Of a stretch of DNA of 44,835 nt, positions 1 through 6,882 are shown one piece after another. Made by a program: the position numbers and the translations under genes. The stretch spans positions 1 to 44,835 of IMG/VR virus record IMGVR_UViG_3300028610_000676, one strand, 5' to 3'. Under the pieces are notes generated by a model. The model saw only the letters and a program-made list of their open reading frames with translations. It was not told the origin of the DNA and did not search any database. The stretch's first letter is position 1; every line of letters starts with the position of its first letter. This DNA comes from a virus.

Positions 1-144
1 GCGGCGCGGCCCTTGTTGACGATCCAGACGCCGATCCGCGCGCTCGGCGGATACAGTTGAACCAGGGCGAGACCGATGAGGATCCCGATGATGAGGGTCG
101 TGAGGTTGAGGCCGAACATGAGCGTCTCCTGGTAGGTGTCGAAG
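1..144. repeat. Direct terminal repeat, left copy (assembly overlap)
   Basis: These 144 bases are identical to the last 144 bases of the window. The repeat lies inside an open reading frame that becomes complete only when the ends are joined, so it is best read as overlap from a circular or circularly permuted molecule rather than a biological long terminal repeat. The unit length is then about 44,691 bp. Confidence 0.95.
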
Positions 145-290
145 AAGTTGATCGCCGCGGCGAAGAGTATCATCCCGAGCCCCAGGGTCCAGACCCAGAC
201 GAGGATCGGGATCATCTCGGCGCGGTGTTCCGCCTTCCGCTTATAGTAGCCCGTCGGGTCGAAGTCCTCCGGCGCGCCGTCTGGTCTCAC
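1..290 (-). CDS. Small two-helix membrane protein (N-terminal part; gene crosses the circle junction)
   Basis: The gene starts with GTG at 290-288, whose G is shared with the TAG stop of the upstream gene (TAGTG overlap). It reads off the left end and, once the ends are joined, finishes at 44667 for a total of 104 residues. The product has a charged N-terminus (VRPDGAPEDFDPTGYY), one membrane segment at about residues 28-48 and a second at about 60-82, then a short basic tail ending WTWIRER. No family is recognised. The position just downstream of the spanins and other small membrane proteins suggests an envelope or lysis-associated role, which is inference. Confidence 0.75.
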   Translation of the reverse strand, partial: MRPDGAPEDFDPTGYYKRKAEHRAEMIPILVWVWTLGLGMILFAAAINFFDTYQETLMFGLNLTTLIIGILIGLALVQLYPPSARIGVWIVNKGRA

Positions 291-598
291 TAGCCGACTC
301 CCTCCGCCTCCGCGTCACGGGTCGGACCTTGTTCGCCGAGGACCTTCGAGAGGAAGATCTGGGCGTCGGTCTCGTCGTCGAAGCCGCCGCCGTCGACGGG
401 GTCGCCGGAGTTGTACTTCGCGAGGTTGCGCGTCTCGGCGTAGGCGATCCGGAAGAGCTTCCCCATCCGTTGAACCTTCAAGGCCGGGATCGGCGGGCGG
501 TCCTCTTCGGGAGCTGGTCGCGCGGCCTGGAGCTCGTCGCGTCGTTCCCGATCGCGCTCTCGCCGGCGGGCCTTCTGTTCTTCTGTTCTCGCCATCAT
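290..598 (-). CDS. Hypothetical 102-residue basic/acidic protein
   Basis: The reading frame starts with two ATG codons immediately after the TAG of the upstream 44-residue gene and ends in a TAG that shares its G with the next GTG start. The N-terminal third is highly charged and Arg/Glu-rich (EEQKARRRERDRERR), probably helical. The middle contains KVQRMGKLFRIAYAETRN and the C-terminus is acidic. No domain is recognised. Tight packing with its neighbours and strong G/C at third codon positions support it as real. Function unknown. Confidence 0.65.
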   Translation of the reverse strand: MMARTEEQKARRRERDRERRDELQAARPAPEEDRPPIPALKVQRMGKLFRIAYAETRNLAKYNSGDPVDGGGFDDETDAQIFLSKVLGEQGPTRDAEAEGVG

Positions 599-733
599 CT
601 ACTCCTTCGGGGCGCATTGGTAGAGCGCCAGAGTCCAGAGAAGCGCGCCGAGTAGCGCGGCGAGTAACATCGGGCGGGCCTCCTTCCAGGTCCGGAAGAC
701 GCCGGGCCGCTCGTTGAAGTCGCTCCTCTTCAT
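599..733 (-). CDS. 44-residue single-pass membrane protein
   Basis: This short gene translates to a soluble N-terminus (MKRSDFNERPGVF), a hydrophobic helix at about residues 22-39 (MLLAALLGALLWTLALY) and a short tail QCAPKE. Its TAG stop abuts the ATG of the next gene. It lies directly downstream of the spanin pair. No strong Shine-Dalgarno sequence precedes the ATG. A lysis-accessory or superinfection role is possible but not shown. Confidence 0.6.
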   Translation of the reverse strand: MKRSDFNERPGVFRTWKEARPMLLAALLGALLWTLALYQCAPKE

Positions 734-864
734 GACCGGCGAGCGTAACATCGCGCGGCGCGGCTCGCTACTCGGAAGGCGAGACCGGCGGCTCTAGGCC
801 GCGGTGACTGTTCCCGCAATGAGGCGGGCCTCGCTCCGCTTGCCGCCATACCTTCCGGCCTCGC
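734..864. other. 131-bp gap without a convincing gene
   Basis: The gap between the outer spanin gene and the 44-residue membrane gene carries a short imperfect hairpin on the minus strand (CCCGC/GCGGG around 805-825) without a T-run. No promoter is evident. Confidence 0.4.
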
Positions 865-1212
865 CTAATCTGGGGGAGGATCCTCGACGCTCGAGTTGTG
901 GTCGTCAATACAGGCGACGAGCTTCGAGCGGATCGCGCGGGACTGGGTCATCCAGGACCTCATCGCCTGGAGGTTCTCGGCGAGCGCGGCGTAGAGCTCG
1001 GAGTTGAACCAATAGCCCCAGACCTCGTTCGGATCCATGACCAGGGTCGGCGGCGTGTCCTTCAAGTTGAGCGGGTCGGGCCTGGGTGACGTGTCACAGA
1101 TGACCGGCGTCGCGCGCTCCTGGATCGTGACGTCCGGAGGCTTCGAGCTAAAAAGTGAGCAACCAGGGAGAACTCCCAGGAGGACCAGAGCGGCGGCCGC
1201 TTTACTGTTCAC
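865..1212 (-). CDS. Outer-membrane spanin subunit (o-spanin, Rz1-like lipoprotein)
   Basis: The 115-residue product begins with a lipoprotein signal peptide, MNSKAAAALVLLGVLPGC, with lipobox L-P-G-C and the lipidated cysteine at residue 18. The mature part is about 98 residues with a proline-rich stretch (DTSPRPDPLNLKDTPP) and a segment around VWGYWFNSELYAALAENLQAM. Its start overlaps the end of the upstream inner-membrane coiled-coil gene by 11 bp in a different frame, the usual arrangement of two-component spanins. Together they would span the periplasm and fuse the two membranes in the last step of lysis. Sequence families of spanins are diverse, so the call rests on topology and context. 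Confidence 0.82.
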   Translation of the reverse strand: MNSKAAAALVLLGVLPGCSLFSSKPPDVTIQERATPVICDTSPRPDPLNLKDTPPTLVMDPNEVWGYWFNSELYAALAENLQAMRSWMTQSRAIRSKLVACIDDHNSSVEDPPPD

Positions 1213-1582
1213 GGCTTTCGACTTCGATGTCGCTCCAGACCTTCGTCGTCGCCCTTCGCGCTTGTCGTTCGATCAAGCCGGGCTTCGCCTGGGTGAGGCG
1301 AGTGAGACGCTCACGGTCTTCGAGGACTTCCGTCGTCGTTGCTTCTAGGTCGCGGGCGGCCTGGAGCTCCGTCTGGAGTTCGGCCTGGCGCTCAAGTTCG
1401 TCTTCGATGTCCCTCTCGAGACGATCGCGTTCATGTTCGGCGAGATCCGCGCGGGTCCTTTCGGCGCTGGCGGAGACCTCGGCGGCGACTCTCATGTCGA
1501 TCTGGCCCTTGACGAGGAAGAAGCCGCCGGCCATCATTCCGCCACCTAATACCAGGACAACGAGGAGGGCCTGGATGTTCAA
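1202..1582 (-). CDS. Inner-membrane spanin subunit (i-spanin, Rz-like)
   Basis: The 126-residue protein has an N-terminal hydrophobic anchor (about residues 4-25, LLVVLVLGGGMMAGGFFLV) followed by a long charged coiled coil (about 35-100; many Glu, Arg and Ala, e.g. RADLAEHERDRLERDIEDELER). This N-in, C-out topology with a periplasmic coiled coil is that of an i-spanin. It overlaps the lipoprotein gene downstream by 11 bp and follows a holin-like gene by 3 bp. The partner o-spanin is the product of 865-1212. Confidence 0.8.
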   Translation of the reverse strand: MNIQALLVVLVLGGGMMAGGFFLVKGQIDMRVAAEVSASAERTRADLAEHERDRLERDIEDELERQAELQTELQAARDLEATTTEVLEDRERLTRLTQAKPGLIERQARRATTKVWSDIEVESREQ

Positions 1583-1585
1583 GCT

Positions 1586-1867
1586 CTACCCGCCATTCCC
1601 GCCGGCCTTGCCCGTTCGGAAGTAGTTGTTCGTGAGCGTCCCGAGGACGCCAGTCATCACTCCCAGGATCCCGACCGGAAAACCGGCAACAGCCAGGGCG
1701 ACCGCCTGGTTCTCAATTCCCGAGAAGTCGTAGTTGATGAACCAGTCGGCCAGGTAGAACGAGAACTTCGCAAAAAAGGCGTAGTAGAAGATGACCAGAG
1801 CGCGCGGAATTATTCGGAGGGCGTCGAGCCGCTCCGCGAAGTGGATGACCGGATCCTCCGAGGTCAC
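1586..1867 (-). CDS. Holin candidate (two membrane segments)
   Basis: The 93-residue product starts with GTG (MTSEDPVIHFAERLDALRIIPRALVIFYY), preceded by GGAG eight bases upstream; an in-frame stop lies a few codons before it. It has two hydrophobic segments, about 22-42 and about 55-78 (AVALAVAGFPVGILGVMTGVL), and a glycine-rich C-terminus. Size, topology and position between endolysin and spanins fit a class II holin that would form pores in the cytoplasmic membrane. The preceding 85 bases (1868-1952) hold no convincing gene. Confidence 0.65.
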   Translation of the reverse strand: MTSEDPVIHFAERLDALRIIPRALVIFYYAFFAKFSFYLADWFINYDFSGIENQAVALAVAGFPVGILGVMTGVLGTLTNNYFRTGKAGGNGG

Positions 1868-1952
1868 GGTCGAGCTCCAGCGCCTCGGCGTTCGTCACGC
1901 GCGCCTGGTGTGCGGGCGGCTTGAGTTCGTCGACGGCGACGGTCTCCTTCGT

Positions 1953-2405
1953 TCACGGCTCCGGATCCGCGGCGAGTAATCGGTCGAGGATGATCCCGCG
2001 CTGGCGCTCGAGATCCGAGAGGGATCTCTGGCGGTCGCGAAGGTTGCGTTCGTCTCGTTCGTTCCAGCCGGCGCCCTGGTCGCGCTTCTCCTTCTCGAGC
2101 GCCGAGACCTCGCTCTCGAGGTCGGTCATCTGGAGGCCGAGGACGACCAGGGTGAGCCCGTCGACCGAGCTCGCCGTGGCCTTGACGGTCGTCGTGTTCT
2201 CCTGGACGGTCGTCGTGAGGACCGTGACCTGGGCGCTCGTCGTCTGTTGAACGGCCAGGAGATCCGCGTCGGTCGCGTATTTTTCGTCGATCTTCGCGTC
2301 CGCGGCCCAGATCATGAAGGACCCGCCGACGCCGAAGATGAAGCCCATGACCCCGAGGATCTGGGCGAGCTGGATCCCGCCCGAGTGTTCCGAGAACTTC
2401 TTCAT
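1953..2405 (-). CDS. Membrane-anchored coiled-coil protein of the lysis cassette
   Basis: The 150-residue protein has one N-terminal membrane helix (about 14-34, AQILGVMGFIFGVGGSFMIW), a Thr/Val-rich linker (TTSAQVTVLTTTVQENTTTV) and a strongly charged coiled coil from about residue 90 (DLESEVSALEKEKRDQ). Its ATG overlaps the TGA of the endolysin gene (ATGA), implying translational coupling. It could be a one-helix holin, an antiholin or another lysis regulator. No specific family is recognised. Confidence 0.6.
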   Translation of the reverse strand: MKKFSEHSGGIQLAQILGVMGFIFGVGGSFMIWAADAKIDEKYATDADLLAVQQTTSAQVTVLTTTVQENTTTVKATASSVDGLTLVVLGLQMTDLESEVSALEKEKRDQGAGWNERDERNLRDRQRSLSDLERQRGIILDRLLAADPEP

Positions 2406-2845
2406 CCGCGTCTCCTCTGGATGTGGCCCCAGTCCTGGAGCTTATGCTCCTTCGTGTTGCCGTCGCCGTCCCAGTCGCCGCCCCAGTCGATCGCGACGCC
2501 GAGCTCGGCGGCGCAACAGAAGACGACGCCGGCGATCGCGGCGAAGATGTGAGTCTCGCCCCAGGGGATCTTCCCGTCGATGTAGGGCGCGAAGTCGACC
2601 GCGTCCGAGACCTCCTCGGGGTCCGGGATCGACGGGTCCGTTGTCTGGTTGTGATACGAGTCCGGGAACCTCTTCGTCGACGCGCCGGAGTCCTCGAGGG
2701 CGTTCTGGATCTCCTCGCCGCGCCAGCCGTGGACGATCGTGATGTCGTAGGGCGTCCGCGTGATCGCCAGGGCGAACACGTCGGCGAGGTCCGGGTGAAC
2801 GGTGTCGAGCTTCTTCTGGGATCCTGCGCCGTACTGGAAGGACAT
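2402..2845 (-). CDS. Endolysin, M15-family peptidase (L-Ala-D-Glu / D-Ala-D-Ala type)
   Basis: The 147-residue enzyme would cut peptide cross-links of peptidoglycan at lysis. The start was set at ATG 2845 (MSFQYGAGSQKKL) because AGGAGG lies five bases upstream; the longer upstream frame has no ribosome site. The N-terminal MSFQYGAGSQKKLDTVHPDL and the core ITIVHGWRG are typical of phage M15 endolysins. Likely zinc ligands are H65 (SYH), D84 (AVDFAPY) and H141 (QDWGHIQ). The spacing H65 to D84 is long (18 intervening residues) compared with the usual HxxxxxxD. There is no signal peptide, so export should need a holin. It begins the lysis cassette after a GTGAG-loop hairpin. Confidence 0.85.
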   Translation of the reverse strand: MSFQYGAGSQKKLDTVHPDLADVFALAITRTPYDITIVHGWRGEEIQNALEDSGASTKRFPDSYHNQTTDPSIPDPEEVSDAVDFAPYIDGKIPWGETHIFAAIAGVVFCCAAELGVAIDWGGDWDGDGNTKEHKLQDWGHIQRRRG

Positions 2846-2892
2846 GAGGGCCTCCTGGATTCGCGGCCCTGGGGCCGGCTTCGAGTGACTAA

Positions 2893-2907
2893 CGGCCCTC
2901 ACGGCCG
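2893..2907 (-). other. Intergenic hairpin, GTGAG loop
   Basis: On the minus strand CGGCC, loop GTGAG, GGCCG forms a perfect five-pair stem, about 48 bases before the endolysin start. It is one of six related hairpins in gaps or at starts of the minus-strand units. Confidence 0.5.
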
Positions 2908-2923
2908 AGCGCCGAGTCTATCG

Positions 2924-3568
2924 CTATTTTGCGAGACACTCCAGCCAGGCTTCCTCGGTCCGCTCGCCGGCTTCTTCCGCGGCCTGGCATCTCGAGACCA
3001 TGAGCTCGTGAGTCTCACGGAGCTCGCGCTCGAGCCGGTTCTTCTCGGTGAGAAGGAGCTGGTATTCCGACGACGCCGGGCTCGAGTCGTAGGTGATGCA
3101 AGCCAGCGCCGAGCCGAAGGCCGCGACGTTGTTCTCGAGGTTGCAATAGCGGAAGAGCGCGACCTCCTCGTGGCCGAGTAGATGGCCGAGCCGGATCTCT
3201 TCGCGCTCGACACAAGCCGAGTCGATCTTCCCGCCGCCGAACGAGAGCCCGACGCCGCCGCCCGACGCGCCGCCTCCGCCCGTTTTATAACAGGAGATCG
3301 TCGGCTGGATCGCCGGCGAGTAGACGTTCGGGTTGTTGCGGAACTTGACCTCGTAGTCGCCCTGGGCCTCCCGGTTCTGGTTGATCGTGACGGCTCCCTC
3401 GGCGATCGAGGCCTCGGTGATGACGGTCGTCTCCTGGCCCTGGTGCTGGCCTTGCTCCTGGCCTTGCTCCTGGCCCTGGTGTTGTTCCTGGTTCGGATCC
3501 GGATCTCCGCCGCCGGTCGACCATGCCGGCGACGCGATGAGGATGAGGGTGAGGGTGAGGATCTTCAT
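2924..3568 (-). CDS. Secreted protein with Gln/Gly repeats and conserved cysteines
   Basis: Translation was started at ATG 3568 (MKILTLTLILIASPAWS), preceded by AGGAGA, giving 214 residues with a classical signal peptide cleaved near WS/TGGG. Residues about 25-45 are a low-complexity run of QGQEQ-type units. The core continues with NNPNVYSPAIQPTISC, a glycine-rich GVGLSFGGG and four or more cysteines, then an acidic-basic C-terminal helix. It resembles signal-peptide proteins encoded near lysis genes in other proteobacterial phages, whose function is unknown to me. It is the first gene after a strong terminator. Confidence 0.7.
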   Translation of the reverse strand: MKILTLTLILIASPAWSTGGGDPDPNQEQHQGQEQGQEQGQHQGQETTVITEASIAEGAVTINQNREAQGDYEVKFRNNPNVYSPAIQPTISCYKTGGGGASGGGVGLSFGGGKIDSACVEREEIRLGHLLGHEEVALFRYCNLENNVAAFGSALACITYDSSPASSEYQLLLTEKNRLERELRETHELMVSRCQAAEEAGERTEEAWLECLAK

Positions 3569-3585
3569 GACGTTCTCCTGGCGCG

Positions 3586-3614
3586 AAAAAAAGGCCCCGC
3601 CGTTGAGCGGGGCC
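3586..3614 (-). terminator. Rho-independent terminator (minus strand)
   Basis: On the minus strand the perfect stem GGCCCCGC / GCGGGGCC (3614-3593) with a six-base loop is followed by seven T residues (3592-3586). It sits between the stop of the 86-residue membrane gene (3639) and the start of the secreted-protein gene (3568), separating the recombination block from the lysis block. Confidence 0.88.
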
Positions 3615-3638
3615 TCGAGGATACGCGAACGCCTGGAT

Positions 3639-3899
3639 CTAGTGGAGGTCCTTCTTCGGGGGAGGAAGAGGGGCCTCTTCGGTCGTGACCTCGAGCTCGC
3701 CGTCCTCGTCGTGAATTGTGACACGGATCTCGGTGACTTCCCGGACGTCCTGGAGGAGCTTGAGGATCTCGCTCTTCGCGGTCCGGAACGACTCGAGCGA
3801 CTGGATCCGCCGCTTCGCCTGGGACTTGTACGCCAGCCAGGAGGCGACGAAGAAGCCCAGGAGGAACCAGAAGCCGGCGGCCACGAGCTCGTCGCTCAT
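3639..3899 (-). CDS. 86-residue N-terminally anchored membrane protein
   Basis: The product has one membrane helix at about residues 6-24 (VAAGFWFLLGFFVASWLAY) followed by a basic then acidic cytoplasmic-type domain containing a predicted helix (SLESFRTAKSEILKLLQDVREV) and a C-terminal PPPKK tail. Its start overlaps the upstream stop by ATGA. It is the last gene before the terminator at 3586-3614. Function unknown. Confidence 0.65.
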   Translation of the reverse strand: MSDELVAAGFWFLLGFFVASWLAYKSQAKRRIQSLESFRTAKSEILKLLQDVREVTEIRVTIHDEDGELEVTTEEAPLPPPKKDLH

Positions 3900-4312
3900 A
3901 GGAGGAGCCGCTTGACGTAGCGGTCCCAGAGAACGACCGCGCCGGCCTGGCTCGGGAACAGATCGCCGGCCTCGATGTAGAGGGACTCGACGATCGTCTC
4001 GCCCAGGAGGTCGGCCTGGGAGAGCCTGGTCATCGAGCCGCCGAAGATGTAGATCGCCTCCTCCGGATGCTCGAACGAGACGAGCGCGCGCTGGCCCTGG
4101 ACGAAGTCGCCGTCGATCGCCGCGAGGACGACCAGGTCGGCTTCGTGGTAGTTCGCCAGGTCCGAGAGGGTCTCGATCTTGATCGACTTCTCGAGCGGCT
4201 GGCCGAGGCCTGGGAGCTCGTAGATCTCCGAGATCCGGAACGCCTCGAGGAGGCGCGTCCAGGCGGTCCGCTCGACCGAGTTGTCGACCTTGATGACGAC
4301 GCCGGCGCTCAT
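3896..4312 (-). CDS. Unknown protein; weak resemblance to SpoU/TrmH-type methyltransferases
   Basis: The 138-residue protein is compact and has no membrane segment. The C-terminal half contains AIYIFGGSMTRLS followed by LYIEAGDLFPSQAGAVVLWDRYVKR. The order and character of these two segments recall the last two motifs of SPOUT-class (SpoU) RNA 2'-O-methyltransferases, which read roughly VFGxExxGLS and IPMxGxxxSLNVSxAxxIxLYE. The key Glu, Pro and Asn of those motifs are absent or displaced, so any relation is remote and catalysis is doubtful. ATGA overlaps on both sides place it in a tightly coupled operon. Confidence 0.6.
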   Translation of the reverse strand: MSAGVVIKVDNSVERTAWTRLLEAFRISEIYELPGLGQPLEKSIKIETLSDLANYHEADLVVLAAIDGDFVQGQRALVSFEHPEEAIYIFGGSMTRLSQADLLGETIVESLYIEAGDLFPSQAGAVVLWDRYVKRLLL

Positions 4313-4641
4313 CGAGATCTCGCCATCGGGTCGCGGGTCTCCGTCTCCGGGCCTGGTCCGGGCCGGACCTCGAAGGTCCAGGTGTGCGCGAGAACGTCGT
4401 GAGCCTTCACGATGATCGCGTCCCAGGTTCCGGTCGAGTCGCGGTAGATGACGGAATACTCGGGAAGCGCGGCGTCGATCTGGAGCGAGACCTCGCGGAG
4501 GACGGCCTCGAGGTCGTTCGTGACGGACATCCCGCCGAGATCCTGGTCGATGATCCGGATGAGCTTCGCCGGCTCGTCGACCTGGAGGAGGAAGTCCGCG
4601 CGGACTGGTCCCCGCCTCTCGTTCGAGAACTGGCTCTTCAT
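4309..4641 (-). CDS. Hypothetical 110-residue protein
   Basis: A soluble protein containing PVRADFLLQVDEPAKLIRIIDQDLGG and, later, YSVIYRDSTGTWDAIIVK, an alternating pattern that suggests an alpha/beta fold. It overlaps its neighbours by ATGA at both ends and sits downstream of the annealing-protein pair. No family is recognised. Confidence 0.6.
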   Translation of the reverse strand: MKSQFSNERRGPVRADFLLQVDEPAKLIRIIDQDLGGMSVTNDLEAVLREVSLQIDAALPEYSVIYRDSTGTWDAIIVKAHDVLAHTWTFEVRPGPGPETETRDPMARSR

Positions 4642-5354
4642 CGGACGCTCGTCGTGACGTCTTCGTAGAAGCGGACGCCGTCGATCGTGCCGGGGTCCTT
4701 CTTCTCGCGGGCGATGTCGTTGAGGGCGGTCATGTTCGGCTCGAGGACGCGGGTCGGAAGTTTACCAGCCGCGACGGCTTTCGCGAGCTCGAGGATGTCG
4801 ACGACCTCGGCCTTCCAGGTCTTCGACACGATGACGCTCGACTCGCGTCCCCTGGTCGGGGCGACTCGCGCCGGAGCCGCCGCCTTCTCGACCTTCTTCT
4901 CGGCCTCCTCGACGACGACCTCGGCGACGACCTCGGCTTCGGGGCCGGCCTTCGCGCGTAGCGCGTCGGCGAGTTCCTGGGCCTCCCTCCGCTCGGTCTC
5001 CGCTTCCTCCCTCTCGATCCGCTTCTTCTCCGCCTCGAGGGCGACCTGGGCCTGGGCGAATCGGTTCATCTTCTTCTTCGCGATCTGGACGATCTCGTCG
5101 ATCCGATCGCGTGGCGGCTTGAAGAGCGCGTTGATGTCCTTCACGACGGCGTTGAGCGGCGCGACGAGCGAGGTCCGCTTGTCCTCGAGCTTCTTCCGTC
5201 TGTGGTTCATCATCTTCACCAGGTCGCCGACCTGGCCCTGGGTCTCTTCGTCGGCGACGTCGATCCCTTCGATCGTGCCGGCGAAGGCCGCGATGTCGGT
5301 GACGATCGGGTTGAGCTCGGCGATCGCGAGCGACTTCTGGGTGTTGGTTTCCAT
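4638..5354 (-). CDS. Coiled-coil protein accompanying the annealing protein
   Basis: The start was set at ATG 5354 (METNTQKSLAIAEL) because AGGAG lies six bases upstream. The 238-residue product has an N-terminal helical region, a segment RTSLVAPLNAVVKDINALFKPPRDRI, then a long charged coiled coil (about 90-160) and a C-terminal region ending VRFYEDVTTSVR. Proteins with the 'SLxxPLNxxxxxINxxFKPP' pattern and a following coiled coil are common next to phage recombinases, where their exact role is not established. A GTGAG-loop hairpin lies just upstream in the 31-bp gap after the recombinase gene. Confidence 0.7.
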   Translation of the reverse strand: METNTQKSLAIAELNPIVTDIAAFAGTIEGIDVADEETQGQVGDLVKMMNHRRKKLEDKRTSLVAPLNAVVKDINALFKPPRDRIDEIVQIAKKKMNRFAQAQVALEAEKKRIEREEAETERREAQELADALRAKAGPEAEVVAEVVVEEAEKKVEKAAAPARVAPTRGRESSVIVSKTWKAEVVDILELAKAVAAGKLPTRVLEPNMTALNDIAREKKDPGTIDGVRFYEDVTTSVR

Positions 5355-5365
5355 GTTGTACTCCT

Positions 5366-5380
5366 GGCCCCTCACGGGCC
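5366..5380 (-). other. Intergenic hairpin, GTGAG loop
   Basis: On the minus strand GGCCC, loop GTGAG, GGGCC makes a perfect five-pair stem immediately before the AGGAG ribosome site of the gene starting at 5354. It could modulate translation or stabilise a processed mRNA end. Confidence 0.5.
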
Positions 5381-5385
5381 GCTAA

Positions 5386-6393
5386 TTATTGCGGGCCGAG
5401 TTCGGCTTCGCGTTCGGTGATGAAGGCGCGAAGGCCTGGCTCGAACTCGTCGGGGAGCTCGTCGGTGATGGCGATGAGCTGGTCGAGTGTCTTCGCCAGC
5501 GAAAGCTCACGAGCGAAGTCCCCGATCTTCTTGTTCGTTCCCATTTTAGCAGAGACGCGACGCTCGGCGGCCTCGGGTGTCTCGACCGATCGGCTCTCGA
5601 GTTCCTTGAGAGCTCGGTCGCGGAGGTCGGGCTTGTCGTCGATCTTCGAGATGATCCAGTTGAGGAAGCCGTCGTCGACTTCTTCCCAGGGCGTCCCCTT
5701 CCACTCGCGCCCGATCGGGCAATGAGTCGAGAGCGGCTTCGCGTCCCTGGGGATCGCGGAGTCGACGCGCTCTTCGCCTGGCTGGAACGGGTCGCGCTGG
5801 CCTCCGAGTTGTTCGGGATCCATGTCCTCGAGGTCCTGGGTGAAGACCTCGGAGAGGCCTCCGACGTTGAGGACGGCGTCGATCTGGCCGGACTTCTTCG
5901 CCATCTTGAGCGCCTTGTTGAGGTCGCCGTCCTGTTGAATCAGGCGGCCGCCGATCCCCTCGGCGATGATGACGCCGTCGGAGTTCACGAGCTCGCAACG
6001 GAGGAGGACCTGGTTCACGTCCTGGCCCTGGATGATCCGGTCCTCGTAGGCGCGGAGGGTCGGCCAGGTGACACGGAGCCCGAGGATCCCGGCGATCTTC
6101 TCGGCGCCGGCTTTCCAGAGCGACGGCTTCGAGAAGTGGTAGGGGTTAGAACAGAAGGCGCCGTCGGGGCAGCGGTCCTTCTTGATGACGTGGATCCGGC
6201 CGAAGTCGGTCCCCTCGACCAGGGCCTCGCGGATGTGTTCGATGAGCGAGTCCCGGTTCTTCTTCCGGCGTTCGAGGCCGGCCTTGAAGAGCGAGGGCTT
6301 GATGTCGAGGGCCGAGCGGACCTCGAGGGCGTGGCCGTTATCCGAGACGGGAGTCTCGACCAGGACGACCGCCTGGTCTGTTTTTTCGTTCAT
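5386..6393 (-). CDS. Single-strand annealing (Rad52/Erf-like) recombination protein with DUF3820-like C-terminal domain
   Basis: The start at ATG 6393 (MNEKTDQAVV) has AGGAGA five bases upstream; the product is 335 residues. The N-terminal domain contains GTDFGRI, KPSLWKAGAEKIAGILGL and later NKALKMAKKSGQIDAVL with FTQDLED, a pattern shared by phage proteins associated with single-strand annealing. A linker leads to PIGREWKGTPWEEVDDGFLNWII, which matches the short DUF3820-type domain found at the ends of some nucleases and recombinases. It would act in recombination-dependent replication or repair together with the coiled-coil partner and the RusA-like resolvase. Family assignment is by motif only. 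Confidence 0.72.
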   Translation of the reverse strand: MNEKTDQAVVLVETPVSDNGHALEVRSALDIKPSLFKAGLERRKKNRDSLIEHIREALVEGTDFGRIHVIKKDRCPDGAFCSNPYHFSKPSLWKAGAEKIAGILGLRVTWPTLRAYEDRIIQGQDVNQVLLRCELVNSDGVIIAEGIGGRLIQQDGDLNKALKMAKKSGQIDAVLNVGGLSEVFTQDLEDMDPEQLGGQRDPFQPGEERVDSAIPRDAKPLSTHCPIGREWKGTPWEEVDDGFLNWIISKIDDKPDLRDRALKELESRSVETPEAAERRVSAKMGTNKKIGDFARELSLAKTLDQLIAITDELPDEFEPGLRAFITEREAELGPQ

Positions 6394-6424
6394 GTCGTTC
6401 TCCTGCAAAGGTCCGCCCAGTGTA

Positions 6425-6598
6425 TCAGGCGACGGGACGGACGTCTTCCCGGATGTTCGTCGAGAGACACTCGGGACACATGAAGAGCGACTGGGCGAAG
6501 CGGACGACCTTCTGGAGGTTCTCGTCCCAGGTCTTCGGACCTTCGGAGAAGCTCGGCTCGTCGAAGATGGCGCCGCAATCTCGGCAACGACCGGACAC
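6425..6598 (-). CDS. 57-residue zinc-ribbon protein
   Basis: Translation from GTG 6598 gives a protein with C5-x2-C8 and C41-x2-C44, enough for one zinc ribbon. The start G is shared with the TAG stop of the upstream gene (TAGTG). It immediately precedes the annealing-protein gene. A nucleic-acid-binding or adaptor role is likely but unspecific. Confidence 0.72.
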   Translation of the reverse strand: MSGRCRDCGAIFDEPSFSEGPKTWDENLQKVVRFAQSLFMCPECLSTNIREDVRPVA

Positions 6599-6882
6599 TA
6601 GAAGAGCGCCGCCTGGAACGGAACGCGCTCGACCAGGTGAACCGGCCGGCCGGTCTTCTTGCACGTCACGACGCGCGGATCCTGGAGGGCGTTCGTCTTG
6701 ATGAGGGAGTTGACCGCGCCGCACACGGCCGAGATCTCGAAGCCGGACCGCGCGGCGAGCTCGCGCCGAGATCCTGGTCCGGTCATCTCGACCAGGGCGG
6801 AGAGGGCGGCCTTCTGGCTGGCGTAGATCCCGCGCGCCAGGTTCTCGCGGAACGCCTGGACGCTCGTGTCGCGGACGGTCAT
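6598..6882 (-). CDS. Winged-helix DNA-binding protein
   Basis: The 94-residue protein (start ATG 6882, overlapping the upstream stop) contains SRRELAARSGFEISAVCGAVNSLIKTNAL at about 37-65, a clear helix-turn-helix with a following wing region (VVTCKKTGRPVHLVER). This pattern is common in small phage winged-helix proteins that act as regulators or replication accessory factors. Only its C-terminal part is a zinc-free basic tail. Confidence 0.72.
   Translation of the reverse strand: MTVRDTSVQAFRENLARGIYASQKAALSALVEMTGPGSRRELAARSGFEISAVCGAVNSLIKTNALQDPRVVTCKKTGRPVHLVERVPFQAALF

Noticed and set aside
1-144. Long terminal repeats as true packaging ends
   Set aside because: A gene is continuous across the joined ends and 144 bp is a typical assembly overlap; nothing marks a packaging end there.
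730-849. A 39-residue minus-strand frame (MAASGARPASLREQ...) whose TGA overlaps the start of the 44-residue membrane gene
   Set aside because: Arg/Ser-rich product with many A/T third codon positions, unlike every neighbour, and no recognisable feature; the ATGA overlap alone is not enough.
1713-1898. Minus-strand frame in the gap before the holin candidate
   Set aside because: It overlaps the holin candidate over most of its length in another frame and has arginine/proline-rich, shadow-like composition.
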